DNA from: Daphnia carinata
Lineage: Eukaryota > Arthropoda > Branchiopoda > Diplostraca > Daphniidae
Length of the DNA stretch: 51,613 bases
Direction: 5' to 3'
NCBI RefSeq assembly: GCF_022539665.2
Contig: NW_026712497.1
Span: forward strand, 1 to 51,613
Shown here: in pieces, positions 33,894 to 44,636 of the stretch
How the letters are laid out: each line of letters starts with the position of its first letter
Position numbering within the stretch: the first letter of the stretch is position 1
Made by a program: the position numbers and the translations under genes
The notes under the pieces: generated by a model
Told to the model about the DNA's origin: nothing
The model's database searches: none
What the model saw: the letters and a program-made list of their open reading frames with translations, nothing else

Positions 33894-35520
33894 TAAATGT
33901 GGTGATATCATTCTTCCAATATTGCATCATTCTTTGCCATTATCTTCTTCTCATACCATGAACGCAAGAAGAGTTTATTTGCTTGCTATCATGGACGGTA
34001 ACTCTTGTCCTTAAAAGTAAGCACGACAGGCACATTGAGATAATGGTTATTGCTACCTTCTTGCTTTTTAAAATAGGCATCAAACCAAACTGCTCAACCA
34101 TGCAATCGAGCTTTGTACTTTTTTAAAAATTAGAATTAATGAAATGAACAAAGCTTGTCATTTCAATCATGTCAAGATTGTGGAGACAAACGTTGTTCAT
34201 TTCCTTGGTTAGGCAAGTCGTTCAACAATGCTTTGTGTTACGACTATTTTTTAAATTATTTGTAATAAAACATTTTTCATTCACAACATTTGCAGATCCT
34301 GAGCACTGAGAAACGAGTGATGCTGATGTAGAGTCTTGTAACGGTGGACCCCACAGTCCATGACAGAAACAAGTAGGACAGAAAATTCCATCACTTAAAG
34401 AAGCAGCTAACCACGGGAAGAAATCGGTATAGTAAATGTTGGAGCGGAATGGTTGTAGGAAAGAGTTATGCAAGAAAAAAAATAGGTGCATACATTCACT
34501 GAAAGCTTAAGATAGGTTAAGATTAAAAAACTTCCTTTTGATTCTTGTTTTTAATCTCATCTCATTTAATTCTTTACACAGTAGTCACGAAGTCCATCTG
34601 TAAGCATCTTTTAAAGTATGGCAAAAGATTACCTATGGACTGTAACATTATGTTAGCTTTTCAACCACTTCCCTGGGCAAGTCGTCATTAAATTTTGCAC
34701 AGATATTGTTCAGGAGGGATCCGGTCCATCAAAGATGTTTTATTTATCCAGTTAATCTCAGCAGATTAACGTGTAACCAAAGAGTAAGTCAAATTTATTA
34801 AATTCCCCATCACATTTTATCTGCCATTTGCTTGAACTAATTCTAGGTCCTCTGCTATTGAAATTATACTGGAAATATTCGGAAAGCGGTGGGAGAACAC
34901 TACATGCTGAAGAACAACAACACACAGACATTCACTACGCCGATCGTTTAATATTTATACATACTATTCCGCGTGCTTTTGTGCAATTTTATGCAACTGC
35001 CAGTTGGTTCTCTTGTGTCACCTGTCCCTTAACCTTGTCTCTTTCTCCTTTATACGTTTTCATTAGGCTTTCCACTTAAGGCTGTAGAAATGGAATCCAC
35101 AAGTTCACGTAAATTCTCTTGTCCCGACAAATAAGTTGAGCAATTCATTTGAAAACTAAAATTGTGCGGTTAAAAATTCCAGCACAAGATGGCGCCACTC
35201 CTGCTCGTCTTTTGTGATGGAAGTACGTTTTACTTGTGAAAGACGTGTTCGAAAATTATTTTTTAACTTTATTATATTCCAGTGGAAAGTTCGATATAAA
35301 CAAATGTTGTGCCGCCAATTTTAAAGTGTTTCATTCTTTTGTGTGTTATTTAAGTGAAGCACAAAAAATGGATTATTTTGTGTACAACGGCCAAGAAACA
35401 TTAGAGAGATACAGTTATGAAAGCTGCTAAATTGAATAACTTTTGCATTCAATCAAGCTATTTTACTACTCAGTGAGAGGTATCAGTTTTATATTTTACC
35501 AATCAGAAACTAACAGCTAA
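33894..35520. other. No gene recognised; one CTCF-like site
   Basis: Short frames at 34222-34491 (minus), 34828-35079 and 35236-35430 lack motifs. GCACAAGATGGCGCC at 35182-35196 resembles a CTCF/YY1-type site. Confidence 0.4.
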
Positions 35521-35529
35521 GATGCTGAT

Positions 35530-36240
35530 TTTGACAAGTAGCCAGAGCAACTTAAGTTGCAAAGGATGTTGGAAATACCATCTTCTCATTCTGACTGTCT
35601 TAAACCATTCAATAATTCATCTCAGTTGTGGTTTGACAAGTGCACCATATGTTGTGTTGGCAACTGTTAACCGTCACCACAATTCAGCAATCTCTCTGTC
35701 TATTCAGCTGAGCTTCTCAAGTGGCAAGATCTTGTGTTGTGGTGAGTTATTAGACTTGTATTTTGGCAGACAGCATCAACTTGGCATGATTCTGCTTTAA
35801 TTGCTAGCTCGTGGAACTAAAAGTGCAAAGAATGCTTGTCCGAAGGGTTTCCTTAGTGAATCGTGTAGTGTTTGCAACTATAAACCATCACCCTTTGAGC
35901 AATGTTCTTGTCAGTTCTACTGAACCCATCACGTGGCAGGATTTTGTGTTGAGAGGTAAGTCATTACACTTGTATTTTGACAGGCATCATCAATTGGCTT
36001 GATTCTGCATCTATTTATAGCTTGTGGAACTCAAACCGGAAAGAATGTGGACCTTGAAGTAATGTCATCAACAGCAAAATTTGTGGATTGAAAGATCTCA
36101 TATATTTGATATTATAGCTATGGCTCACACATCATTTCGGGTAAGTTTCATATTGGTAAAATCAGGCTGTTCCTTTTTGTTATGTTGCCAATGGTTAACA
36201 ACCATCATTTCAACGATCTCCCTTTCATTTCTAGTTTGCC
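35530..36240 (+). repeat. Three tandem exon-like units of roughly 200-300 bp
   Basis: Units share a GTTGGCAACTGTTAACCGTCA-type block (near 35654, 35868 and 36185) and a following donor/acceptor-like pair: GTGAG at 35740 to TGCTAG, and GTAAG at 35956 to TTATAG. Frames read VVLATVNRHHNS and VVFATINHHPLSN, so the units had coding character. No family recognised. The third unit is truncated. Confidence 0.55.
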
Positions 36241-36254
36241 AACCAAAACACGCC

Positions 36255-36540
36255 TTCATCTCGCCCGTCGCCCAGTCTTCGCCTCGCCCGTCACGCCATC
36301 TCCGCCTAATTCCGCAACGCCCGTCGCCCCGTCATCACCTCGCCTCATCGTCACCTCGCCCGTCGCGTCATCGTCACTTCGCCCGTCGCCGCCTCGTCAC
36401 CTCGCCCGTCGCCCCGTCATCACCTCGCCTCGTCGTCACCTAGCCCGTCGCCTCATCGTCACCTCGCCCGTCGCCTCATCGGCACCTCGCCCGTCGCCGC
36501 CTCGTCAGCTCCCCTGCCGTCCCGTCGTCGCCTCGCTGTT
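36255..36540. repeat. GC-rich minisatellite of CTCGCCCGTCGCC units
   Basis: Irregular tandem units of about 13-25 bp built from CACCTCGCCCGTCGCCTCATC. GC content is far above the neighbourhood. Two overlapping plus-strand frames rich in P, S and R are translations of the repeat and are not called. Confidence 0.85.
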
Positions 36541-36581
36541 GTGGTATCTTTGTATTTAGTAATGTGTTTTATGCTAATTAA

Positions 36582-36900
36582 CCCGTTGGCTGCCACCCAC
36601 GTTTTATCCCCTTTTTTTTTAGCTTGTTAGGGACGGGCCGCGCTGTTCTGTCCCATGGTCTTTCTGCCATGGGATGGGACAGTTGCCACTGCCCAAGATT
36701 TGCCTGCGGGCCACTTAGGCAATGCACCATAGGGCTTCCCTTGTTCGAAGCGATGGTGGTTGGCCAGGGTTGTGCATTACCATAACGGCTTCCATCATCG
36801 CTTCAGCCCGGACTTGTCTCTTGACAAGTCCCCCTTGGTCGCCATCCTTAGGATGGCGACGTAGCTAGCGTAGAAATGTAGTGGCGTGGCAGCCAACGGG
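36582..36900. mobile_element. piggyBac-like MITE, 319 bp, TTAA target
   Basis: Ends CCCGTTGGCTGCCAC and GTGGCAGCCAACGGG are perfect inverses. TTAA flanks the left end (36578-36581) and TTAG the right (36901-36904), a one-base change from TTAA. CCC-starting termini and TTAA targets are hallmarks of piggyBac. Internally three hairpins are visible: 36648-36682, 36810-36831 and 36838-36860 (GTCGCCATCC/GGATGGCGAC, perfect). No frame. It inserted beside the GC-rich minisatellite. Confidence 0.8.
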
Positions 36901-37046
36901 TTAGTTGTATAAGTGTATGTATTGTATATGTGTTGTATTGTAATGTGTCATGTAAAAAAGTGGTGGAATTGTGGGTGGTTGGAGGGACAATTAAAAAATA
37001 TATATATTTATTTCAATTGAGTTTTTATTTAGAAGTATATTTATCA

Positions 37047-37117
37047 ACTGTAATGGGGATCGAACCCTTAACCTTTAGCATACCAGTCCAATGCTTTACT
37101 ATTACGCCAATTGCAGT
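37047..37117 (-). tRNA. Degenerate tRNA-like sequence (Thr GGT-like)
   Basis: Acceptor ACTGCAA/TTACAGT pairs at 6 of 7, the anticodon stem at 4 of 5 around loop CTGGTAT, and the B box is GGGTTCGATCCCC. The T stem is one base short. Likely a pseudogene; it converges on the tRNA-like sequence at 37205. Confidence 0.35.
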
Positions 37118-37204
37118 GTTAAACACAACAAATTTTCTTCCTAAATATCCTTGTTTATACTGCAAAGGTAGATAGGCTTTAAAAATTGGATTATGTCATG
37201 TACA

Positions 37205-37275
37205 GTTCTAAGTAGCTCAGTGGTAGAGCACTAGACTGATATGTAGAAGGTTTGAGGATCGAATCCCAGGATAGT
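37205..37275 (+). tRNA. Degenerate tRNA-like sequence (Ile GAT-like)
   Basis: TAGCTCAGTGGTAGAGCA is a canonical D arm/A box. The loop CTGATAT would place GAT as anticodon, but the anticodon stem does not pair. B box-like GAGGATCGAATCCC. Confidence 0.35.
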
Positions 37276-37437
37276 GGAAACGATTAACCAATAGAAACAT
37301 AATTGAAAGATGATATGTAGTGTTTAAACACAGCGAAAACAGACAATGAAAGAAAATAATTTTGCACAAGATATTTTATTTTAAAAAATTTATTGACAAT
37401 TCTCTGCACTTTAGAATAATTTTTGCAACTTTAAAAG

Positions 37438-37800
37438 GGCACAATAGCCCTTTCAATAGTTGCCGTCAACCCAGGCAGGGGGAGACACTGCCTTGTTGAC
37501 CCACCGGGGAGATTACCCGGTGATTGGCTAAGAGAAGCCGGAAGAAGAGCCGAAGATTTGGAACATTTTTACAGGAGCGATTAACCTTTAGTTCGGATCT
37601 GCGGGTAGCCACTTCGCCCTCCGTGAATACATCATCGGACTAAGCGGACATCCACGTCCCCTTTCCGGCCAGAGCCCTCCAAACCGTGGTATATGTTGTT
37701 TTTAAATATACCGGCAGTAGGGGCATGACCCCCTACGGGCTTATTATAAAGTCAAGGGGAAACGGGGCTACAGAAAGAAGGGAGCCCAGATATGCACTTC
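37438..37800. other. GC-rich hairpin-rich block, origin unknown
   Basis: Four hairpins in a row: 37465-37500 (GTCAACCCAGGCAG with CTGCCTTGTTGAC), 37502-37522 (CACCGGG/CCCGGTG), 37688-37712 (GGTATAT/ATATACC) and 37717-37736 (GTAGGGG/CCCCTAC). GC content stands out from the flanks. No terminal inverted repeats or frame were found. Could be a transposon fragment or a structured RNA locus. Confidence 0.5.
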
Positions 37801-38249
37801 AATTTGTGAACTTCAAATACCGTTTTGGGGAATGTGAATAAAGTGTAGAAATTCCATGTCTTCCATCCAATAATCAATTTATTCAATGCCTTGCCCCAAA
37901 CCAAGTACATTTACAGAGCCAGAATTACTTTCCACCTATATTTAAAAAAAAAAAAACATTAACTATTGAACGGAAAATTATGTAGGTTAGATACAAATGC
38001 TTCTTGTTTACTTACCAGTCCCTTTCTACAAAGATGAGTTTAGGCTTTGAAAGGTTATTTCAAACTGCGACTTCAGGAAAACCATCCGACTCTTGATCAC
38101 CAAATAAATCCAAGTTTCCCTGTGCCCTAGAAAATTTCTCGTGTTTAATTACAATGTTAATGCAATTCTAGATAAATCTCCTACCACGTTGGAAATGACT
38201 TTTTTCCATCAAGCTGGTGCCAACGTCAGTTCTTTAAATATAGCATATC

Positions 38250-38828
38250 AAATGATGATCCTTCTTAATGGCCATCTGGCAATGAGATGAGAGAACAAGG
38301 GCCAAGGCACCACATCTTGTTCACAACTTGTGATATTCCCTAAAATTTAGAAAGAAACAAACGATGACTCAGCATGAAAAGAATTACTTCTTATAGTTTC
38401 TTCTTAATAATGTACCATTCATTTTATAATTTAAAAAGGAGTTTCAAATATCGTCAGGTATTCTCAAATTAAAGTTTCTGGTGGAACAATGTTTTTGTTA
38501 GAATTAGAATTAATGTCTTTGGTTAACAATGTTTTCTTGACGAAACATTCACTCAAGTATTACTTTACCAATTCTGCCTGATGTATCCAATATTTAGCCC
38601 GTGAGATGCACACCACATGTTTCACACACGACAATGAACTAGCAAATGGCGACTGATGGCTGTTCACAAAACTCAACCAACGTTGCAACACATTTCAAAA
38701 TGTACGGCGAATTCAATTTAAGACACAACTTTTTAGTTTTCTCTCGCACAGGAAGATTCTATGCAAAAACCAAATTAAAACAAGGAGATGGCTGGTTGTT
38801 TTTCGGGTTTACAATGGTAAGTTTTGTA
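38250..38828 (-). repeat. Right copy of inverted-repeat block 2
   Basis: Inverse of 33343-33893. The 50-nt exon-like unit lies at 38569-38618 (minus strand): MWCASHGLNIGYIRQN and donor GTAAAG. The later frame from 38339 leftward reads NITSCEQDVVPWPLFSHLIA. On the plus strand a 93-residue frame (38646-38927) crosses the block's end and is interrupted in the other copy, so it is not called. Confidence 0.8.
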
Positions 38829-39180
38829 TTGCTAGGTTACGTGGGGAATGTTGGTGTAGTTATAACGAACAATCAAAGTTGTTACACAGATTGGATGGGA
38901 AAATGGAAAATATGTGTCCCTAGCTAACCCCACCAACCAGTAGTGTCACGTCGCTGCAAATACAAAGAAGGAAATTCATAAGTCATTTAAAATTGAATAC
39001 ACATTTTACCATCAGCATGACACTGCAACACATAGCTCTAGGGGATTCTACGAAAAATTTATCCCTTTGTAGAGTAGATCTTGACTTAAACGTAACGCGA
39101 ATGCCATCACCTAAAATTACAAAACTTAGATTACATGCCAGCATAACAAAAATGCTGTAAGCTTACATGTGGTAAACATT

Positions 39181-39540
39181 GAATTTATACTGACAGACGA
39201 CCCACCAAACAGTGTAGCCATCTATTGGTAAGGAATCAAGTTTGACTTCACTCAAAAGCTCTAAGTATTCAAGAAGTTAGGCTTAAAAATAAGCCCGACA
39301 AAATAAGCTCGACAAAATAATACCGACTTTTCTCAACCTAATGTTGACGCACCAGCACGATGAACAATGAATTTATACTGACAGACGACCCATCAAACAG
39401 TATAGCCATCTAGTGGTAAGGTATCCAGTTATATTTCACTCAACGGCTCCCGATGTTCAAGAAGTTAGGGCTTGAAAATAAGCCCGACAAAATAAATAAG
39501 CCCAACACCGTGGGGAATGTATTGCTTCTTCTTATGTAAA
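39181..39540. repeat. Tandem duplication, 188-bp step, with CTCF-like motif
   Basis: GAATTTATACTGACAG starts at 39181 and 39369. Each copy includes GACCCA.CAAACAGT, then TAGCCATCTA.TGGTAAGG, and ends in AATAAGCCCGACAAAATAA strings. The motif on the minus strand is TACCACTAGATGGCTA in the second copy. Confidence 0.75.
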
Positions 39541-40828
39541 ACACTGCAACAAGTGTGACTAGTGAAAATAACATATGGAAATACATAGGATTGAATAACT
39601 TTGATGTGTCACGCTAGCGCTGTAGCGTACTGGCGCGCCAGTAGTTTTTAAATTCGGTGTATTTCCAAAACGGTTGATGTTATGAGAAAAGTAGCAATTT
39701 TCTCGGAATCAGCATTCGATTATGAGTATATTTTGTCATTTTCAAGCAATTCCAACGATGGTCAATTTTTGGCGGTTTTGGAGGCAATTTTCCCACGGTC
39801 ATTTTCTTCGTTTTTCTCCATTTTGTTAAGCCTAATGTCAAAACAAAGCCGATATTCATGATCAGCGTTCAATTTTGCATCGGAATAATGTATTTTAAAC
39901 TAAATTAAGCAAGGTTAACGAAAATTGATATCTTTTACACGTGAACCTTGTGGCATTTGAAGTATTAAAAACTGAAACCCAATGTAGAAAACTGAACATC
40001 GTACCACTAGGTGGCTATAGTGTTTGGGAGACCGTCTGCAGTAGAAATTCCTGATACAGAGTTGCTACTTATTTTTTTTTCTACGCTTGATACTGTTAAA
40101 TGTTAGTCTTTGTTGCTAACATATAATTTGACGCAAAAATGTTGGGGGTATGTTTCAGGTCATTTTCCGCTAGACATTCATGGTTCTTAACCGAGTCTAA
40201 AATAGTTCAGCTGAATGTTGTACCAATAGATGGCGATACTGTTTGGCGGCCACCTTCTGATAAAAATTCTTGAAGTTTAATTGTTAATTTCTCGCGAAAT
40301 TAAAATATAGCGATTTGATTCCGATAGTTTATTTATCTTTTGGCTGTCATGTTGTCCATTTAAAGATGATTTAATTTCAGTACTAAGTAAAATGGTGGTC
40401 AATTTATTGGCATGCATGTTATAAGGTGTTAATACTAAACAAAAATCTGCTGGATTGCTTGGGCAATAATAGCAAATGCTACGTGGATTGAACCTGGAAA
40501 ACACAGGGTAATTAGTAAATTTAGCTATATATATTTAAGTGTTAAATAAATTAACTACCACCTTTTCATGTAAATTAATGAAAGACTTCCAACCTCAATT
40601 TGTTAACTTTCAACATAACCTGCATATACGCTGCTAGCCTGCTACTATTCTAATTTAATTATACTTTTACCTGGACATAGTGTATGGTTTTTTTCCGATT
40701 AAATTTCGCGATACTTACACACATTTACCTATTGCATGAAACAAACATGTGGTAGATGGGTCAGGATAAATGATGTTAACAATCATTATCCTTAAATCTT
40801 CCCCAACTCTCCTTTAGACTATAAAACT
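39541..40828. other. No gene; two further CTCF-like composite motifs
   Basis: CCACTAGGTGGCTATAGTGT (40004-40023) and CCAATAGATGGCGATACTGT (40223-40242) lie on the plus strand, each followed by TTGG. The 39640-39960 stretch resembles a dispersed repeat (AACGGTTGATGTTATGAGAA) but has no partner in the window. Confidence 0.5.
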
Positions 40829-41108
40829 CAGGAATTTTACTAAGTTGACCCAACTTCCTATTCGAACCTTACCCCCATGCAAGTTAGGATTGATTGGCAC
40901 AACCTACCCCAATCTACCGAACAAATTAATTTCATATTTACATCACACTTCCCTCCATCACCCCCTCAACACTCATCTCTGTGTAATTTTTTTCTAGAAC
41001 TTAAAAGCTAATAACTCCACACATTTACAAAGAAAAGCAAATATTAAAACAGATAAGAAGTAACATAAAGCAAAATCACTGAGAAACGTGCTCAACCATC
41101 CTGTTGCG
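40829..41108 (-). repeat. Right copy of inverted-repeat block 1
   Basis: Inverse of 32979-33265, sharing CCCAACTTCCTATTCGAACC, CAACACTCATCTCTGTGTAA and CTGAGAAACGTGCTCAACCA. The 2-kb stretch between this and 38828 is absent from the left half, so it was inserted here or lost there. Confidence 0.8.
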
Positions 41109-41889
41109 GCAACACAATCCGGAATTGGAAGTGTAAGATGCATATTGCAACATTAGGAAGTTGGGCAGCTGTACTATTCGCTTTTTTTTGTTTATCGCCG
41201 AACTGCGAATAGATTAAATACATTGACCTACAAATGTATTATCCCACGTCACTGTTTCAGGAATCAGGTCCTAGAAATGATGCTTAATTCAACCTATTTG
41301 ATCATCATTGACATTTATCAAAATGTTTACCTGTTAACCCTTCCATACTTTTTAAAAAGCCATGTCGAATTTCATTGCCTATTTAGAACAAGTCAAGAAG
41401 AACATTATTGGAATTTTTGTTTCGATGAACTTCAAATTGTTACTCTTTGGTTAAGTGGTTCAAATCACCTACGTAAACTAGCTGTTAGAGATATCATGGG
41501 ATACAGGTTAGGTGACCTGGACTTGCTACACTGTTCATCTCCGTACTGACGAAATGTAGCATTCTGCATTTCTTTTCCTATGATACTTTCGTAAAGTTAG
41601 TAAAAATTTTCTGAACAATTGAAAGATTTCTGAAACTGACAATATAAAGTTTTTATACAACCTGACAGTTATATGAGATCAAATACTCAAGATAAGTGGT
41701 TAGCAGCCAGTCGCACAGCTTACCAGTTTCTGCAGATTTGCAGTAACAATCATCACACTTTCCGTACAAAAAAAAAACCATATTAATCGTCAACCAAGTA
41801 ATTTAAATTAAACCATTTTACGTTGACATGAGATCACTTCTCATACGTTTCCAACAGAAAGATAATAGTATAAAAAATTAGGGGAAAAA
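41109..41889. other. No confident gene; 108-aa frame noted
   Basis: A plus-strand frame at 41223-41549 (108 residues, containing HYWNFCFDELQIVTLWLSG) has a mixed protein-like composition but no recognised family and no supporting splice or promoter signals. It may be a fragment of an old coding sequence. Confidence 0.3.
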
Positions 41890-42775
41890 ATCTTTCAACA
41901 ATGATTGTTGAAAGACTGCTGTGACAACGTGTTTGTAATTCTGGTCAGCCTGTAATAAAACACAATACTATTATAATAATACCACTAAATATAGAAATGA
42001 ACATATAGAATACCAATAAAACTAGACATAGCAAGCCAAATGTCCTAACACTACAGTTCCAATATTTCAAGTCCCAGCAACATTCAGCGGCTAAAAAGAC
42101 AATTTATAATAGAAATGGAACGGGATTGTATAAAAGAATGACTCTCCTGCCCTACAACCACCATTCCTTACACATCCCTACAACTATCTAAAAACAAAAA
42201 AAAATCTCACTTGAAAATCACATGGGGAAGTTTTAACAAAACAAAATGGTTACCTATATAGTTTCTTCACCGTCATCGCTCACTCAAAAAATTGTCTCCA
42301 CCTCTACATTTCGATCAAATCCTGTTGAAGACTGGGCATCCATAATGACATGTAGAAAACTATAGATTTAATGACCATATTGATGTTCATTGCGTCTAGT
42401 TAAGAATTTGAAACAAACCTGTGCTTTAGTTCAACTTTCTTCACAATTTTCTTCTCTTGACTTAGCTTGTTTTCAGGATTCTCATTCAACGATAGAAATT
42501 TCATTTCGAAGTCTGCAATCAAATTATTACAATAAAGATTTTCTTGGGCTCACAAGTATTGCCATTGTTTGAAAGACCAATCCGTATCAGCTAATACACC
42601 CAACTTCACCATCCTTCTCCTAATATGATATTTCAGATTCAGTTATAGTCACAAGACAGTCAATTTATATTAACACATTAAATTTAGATAAATTTCCAAA
42701 CTAACCTCAGACCGAGAATTTTCCCAACAATGTATTCTTCATCGTCCATGTCACTGAGCAGAGATGAAGCCTGAT
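41890..42775 (-). pseudogene. HP1-like relic 4
   Basis: Reading leftward, exon 1 (about 42770-42706) reads SDMDDEEYIVGKILGLR with an intact donor GTTAGT; it is the only copy with the chromodomain start in frame to the splice site. Exon 2 (42619-42419) carries several frame breaks but retains EKDGEV, QENLYCNN-equivalent (AQENLYCNNLIADFEMKFL) and NENPENKLSQEKKIVKK. The chromoshadow-like exon lies near 42320-42255, and further shared blocks lie at 42100-42020 and 41960-41890. Stops and frameshifts indicate a pseudogene. Confidence 0.6.
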
Positions 42776-44170
42776 TTGACACCTTTTTTCCTTTATTATT
42801 CCAGGCATGACAAAAATCATTTGGATTAGGAAGGCTACGGCGGACAGACGGCCGGATCCACATTTTTAAGTTCACCTTGCTTATGCTGGATGTTTACTCA
42901 GAGAAGAAAACTGCCCTTTTGAATACCATGCTTCATTTTTGTCTGTCAAGAGATGGAAATAAACAGCATTACTCAGACAGGCCAATGAACGGAAATTACT
43001 TGTAGGAATCTACGGGTTAAGTTATACGTTAACCCTAACCTATGTTAAGTTACCGAATATTTTTTTTTTCTTACCTCTTGCCTAAAAATTTTGCGCCAGA
43101 ATGAAGAAAGCCTTTTTCTTTCTTGTCAGTTATGCGCCAGAAAATACCTCATGCTTTGTTGCCATACTTTTCCAAATCAGCCGTAATGCGAAACGAAAGC
43201 AGTAGTCGGGTCTAAACACCTGATTGGCTGTGATCCGGGGCTCACCAATCTGCCCCATGCCTGGAATGGGCCATTCACGGGATGACAGAGACATATTCTA
43301 CACCGGGGCAGTGGCGGGGCTCAGTTCCTGGGTCACACCGATAACCCGGTCGTCATTTTAGAAGATGGCGGATTCAATGAAACCAAATTATTAAAAAAAG
43401 CCTTCCGATGATCAGCCAGAAAAATGATTGCACTTTCGTAAACAATCTACCGTTTGCAATTGGTTTCCGTACACCGCGTTCAACTGTCTTTTAGTGCATT
43501 AGAATCTTTAACTTGGTTCTTCTATGCTTCAGCTAAACACGTCCACGGTACACGTGAGATGGGAAGAATTAGATAAATCACTTTCTGACATTTAGGAGTT
43601 GGTGATAATGTTCACCGTGGCAAATAAGCTGGGAAAATGCGAGAATTGAATTAAGCATTTACAGGGCAAATGATTTGGGTTCAGATGGCACTCCAGTACA
43701 TGGTTTACGTCTTGCGCATTTTGTATTCAATTCGAATACGGCCGAAAAGAAGAATTGAATGCTGTTTGAAAGAAGAGGTATATTGTTAGCGACTTCACCG
43801 TTACCTCGCCTTTAATGATATCTTTTGTGAATCTGGTTGCGCTAGTTGTCCTCCATCTTCAACAGCTGCGTCTAAGGTAACCAGTGTTGGTTTTATTTGG
43901 ACCGGATCAAACGAGGCAGCGAACTGAGATTCACTTGTGACAAGCCGATGGTGCAATTCGCACGCGGCTTTGTCACGCGGCTTTAAGCAAAAATATTTCC
44001 AACGGGTTAACTAAAACATTTGTAATTTCAAGTTGTTTTACCTTCCGATTAGCGTCACCTTGAGTGTCAACAAATACAATTTAATAAATATCCTATGTTA
44101 ATAATAGAAATGAAGCAGCTTATATTCACAGTATATTTAGATAAAAAGAAAAGAAGGGGGGGGGGGAGCT
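42776..44170. other. No gene recognised; GC-rich stretch with ATGGCGG
   Basis: A GC-rich island at 43195-43380 ends in AGAAGATGGCGGATTC, resembling a YY1-type site or a start context, but the frame from that ATG closes after nine codons. A G run of 10-12 bases lies at 44156-44167. Confidence 0.4.
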
Positions 44171-44636
44171 TCAGGAAAGATAACGAGAAAATAATGCGAT
44201 AAGGTATACGTGTCGAAAGCAAACAGTGCAGAGCACAATTAATAAAACTCTTTGAAAAAATGTATTATACGCAGAAACCTTAAAAAACGATTGGAAAGAT
44301 AAACTGAGAGAATTATTAATTCGATGCAAATCATTTGACAAGCTTTCGTCAACGAGAAAAAAGTCCCGTAAAAATGATTTGATGAGTATAATTTTAAGGA
44401 GAAAATGAAAACACCTTTCTGACATTTCACAGGGATCAACAGGTAGACGACGTGATAGGGCATCATTATCTGCATTGGACTCGTAAATTCTACTTTGTGC
44501 ATTACAGATAAAGTGACTGATAAACTCAAAGGAATTTCGGTTTGCAAGTGAGGGTTGTCCAGTTTTAAACGGTATTTTCCAATAACAGCTCGTACAAGTT
44601 CTTGTCTCGCTAGTTTCGGGTGCAATTAAGTCTAAA

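Noticed and set aside
36081-36559. Proline/serine/arginine-rich frames of 120 and 125 residues
   Set aside because: Two overlapping frames of the same GC-rich minisatellite are open simply because the repeat lacks stops.
38646-38927. 93-residue plus-strand frame as a gene
   Set aside because: It spans the border of a duplicated block and is interrupted by a stop in the other copy at about 33.4 kb.
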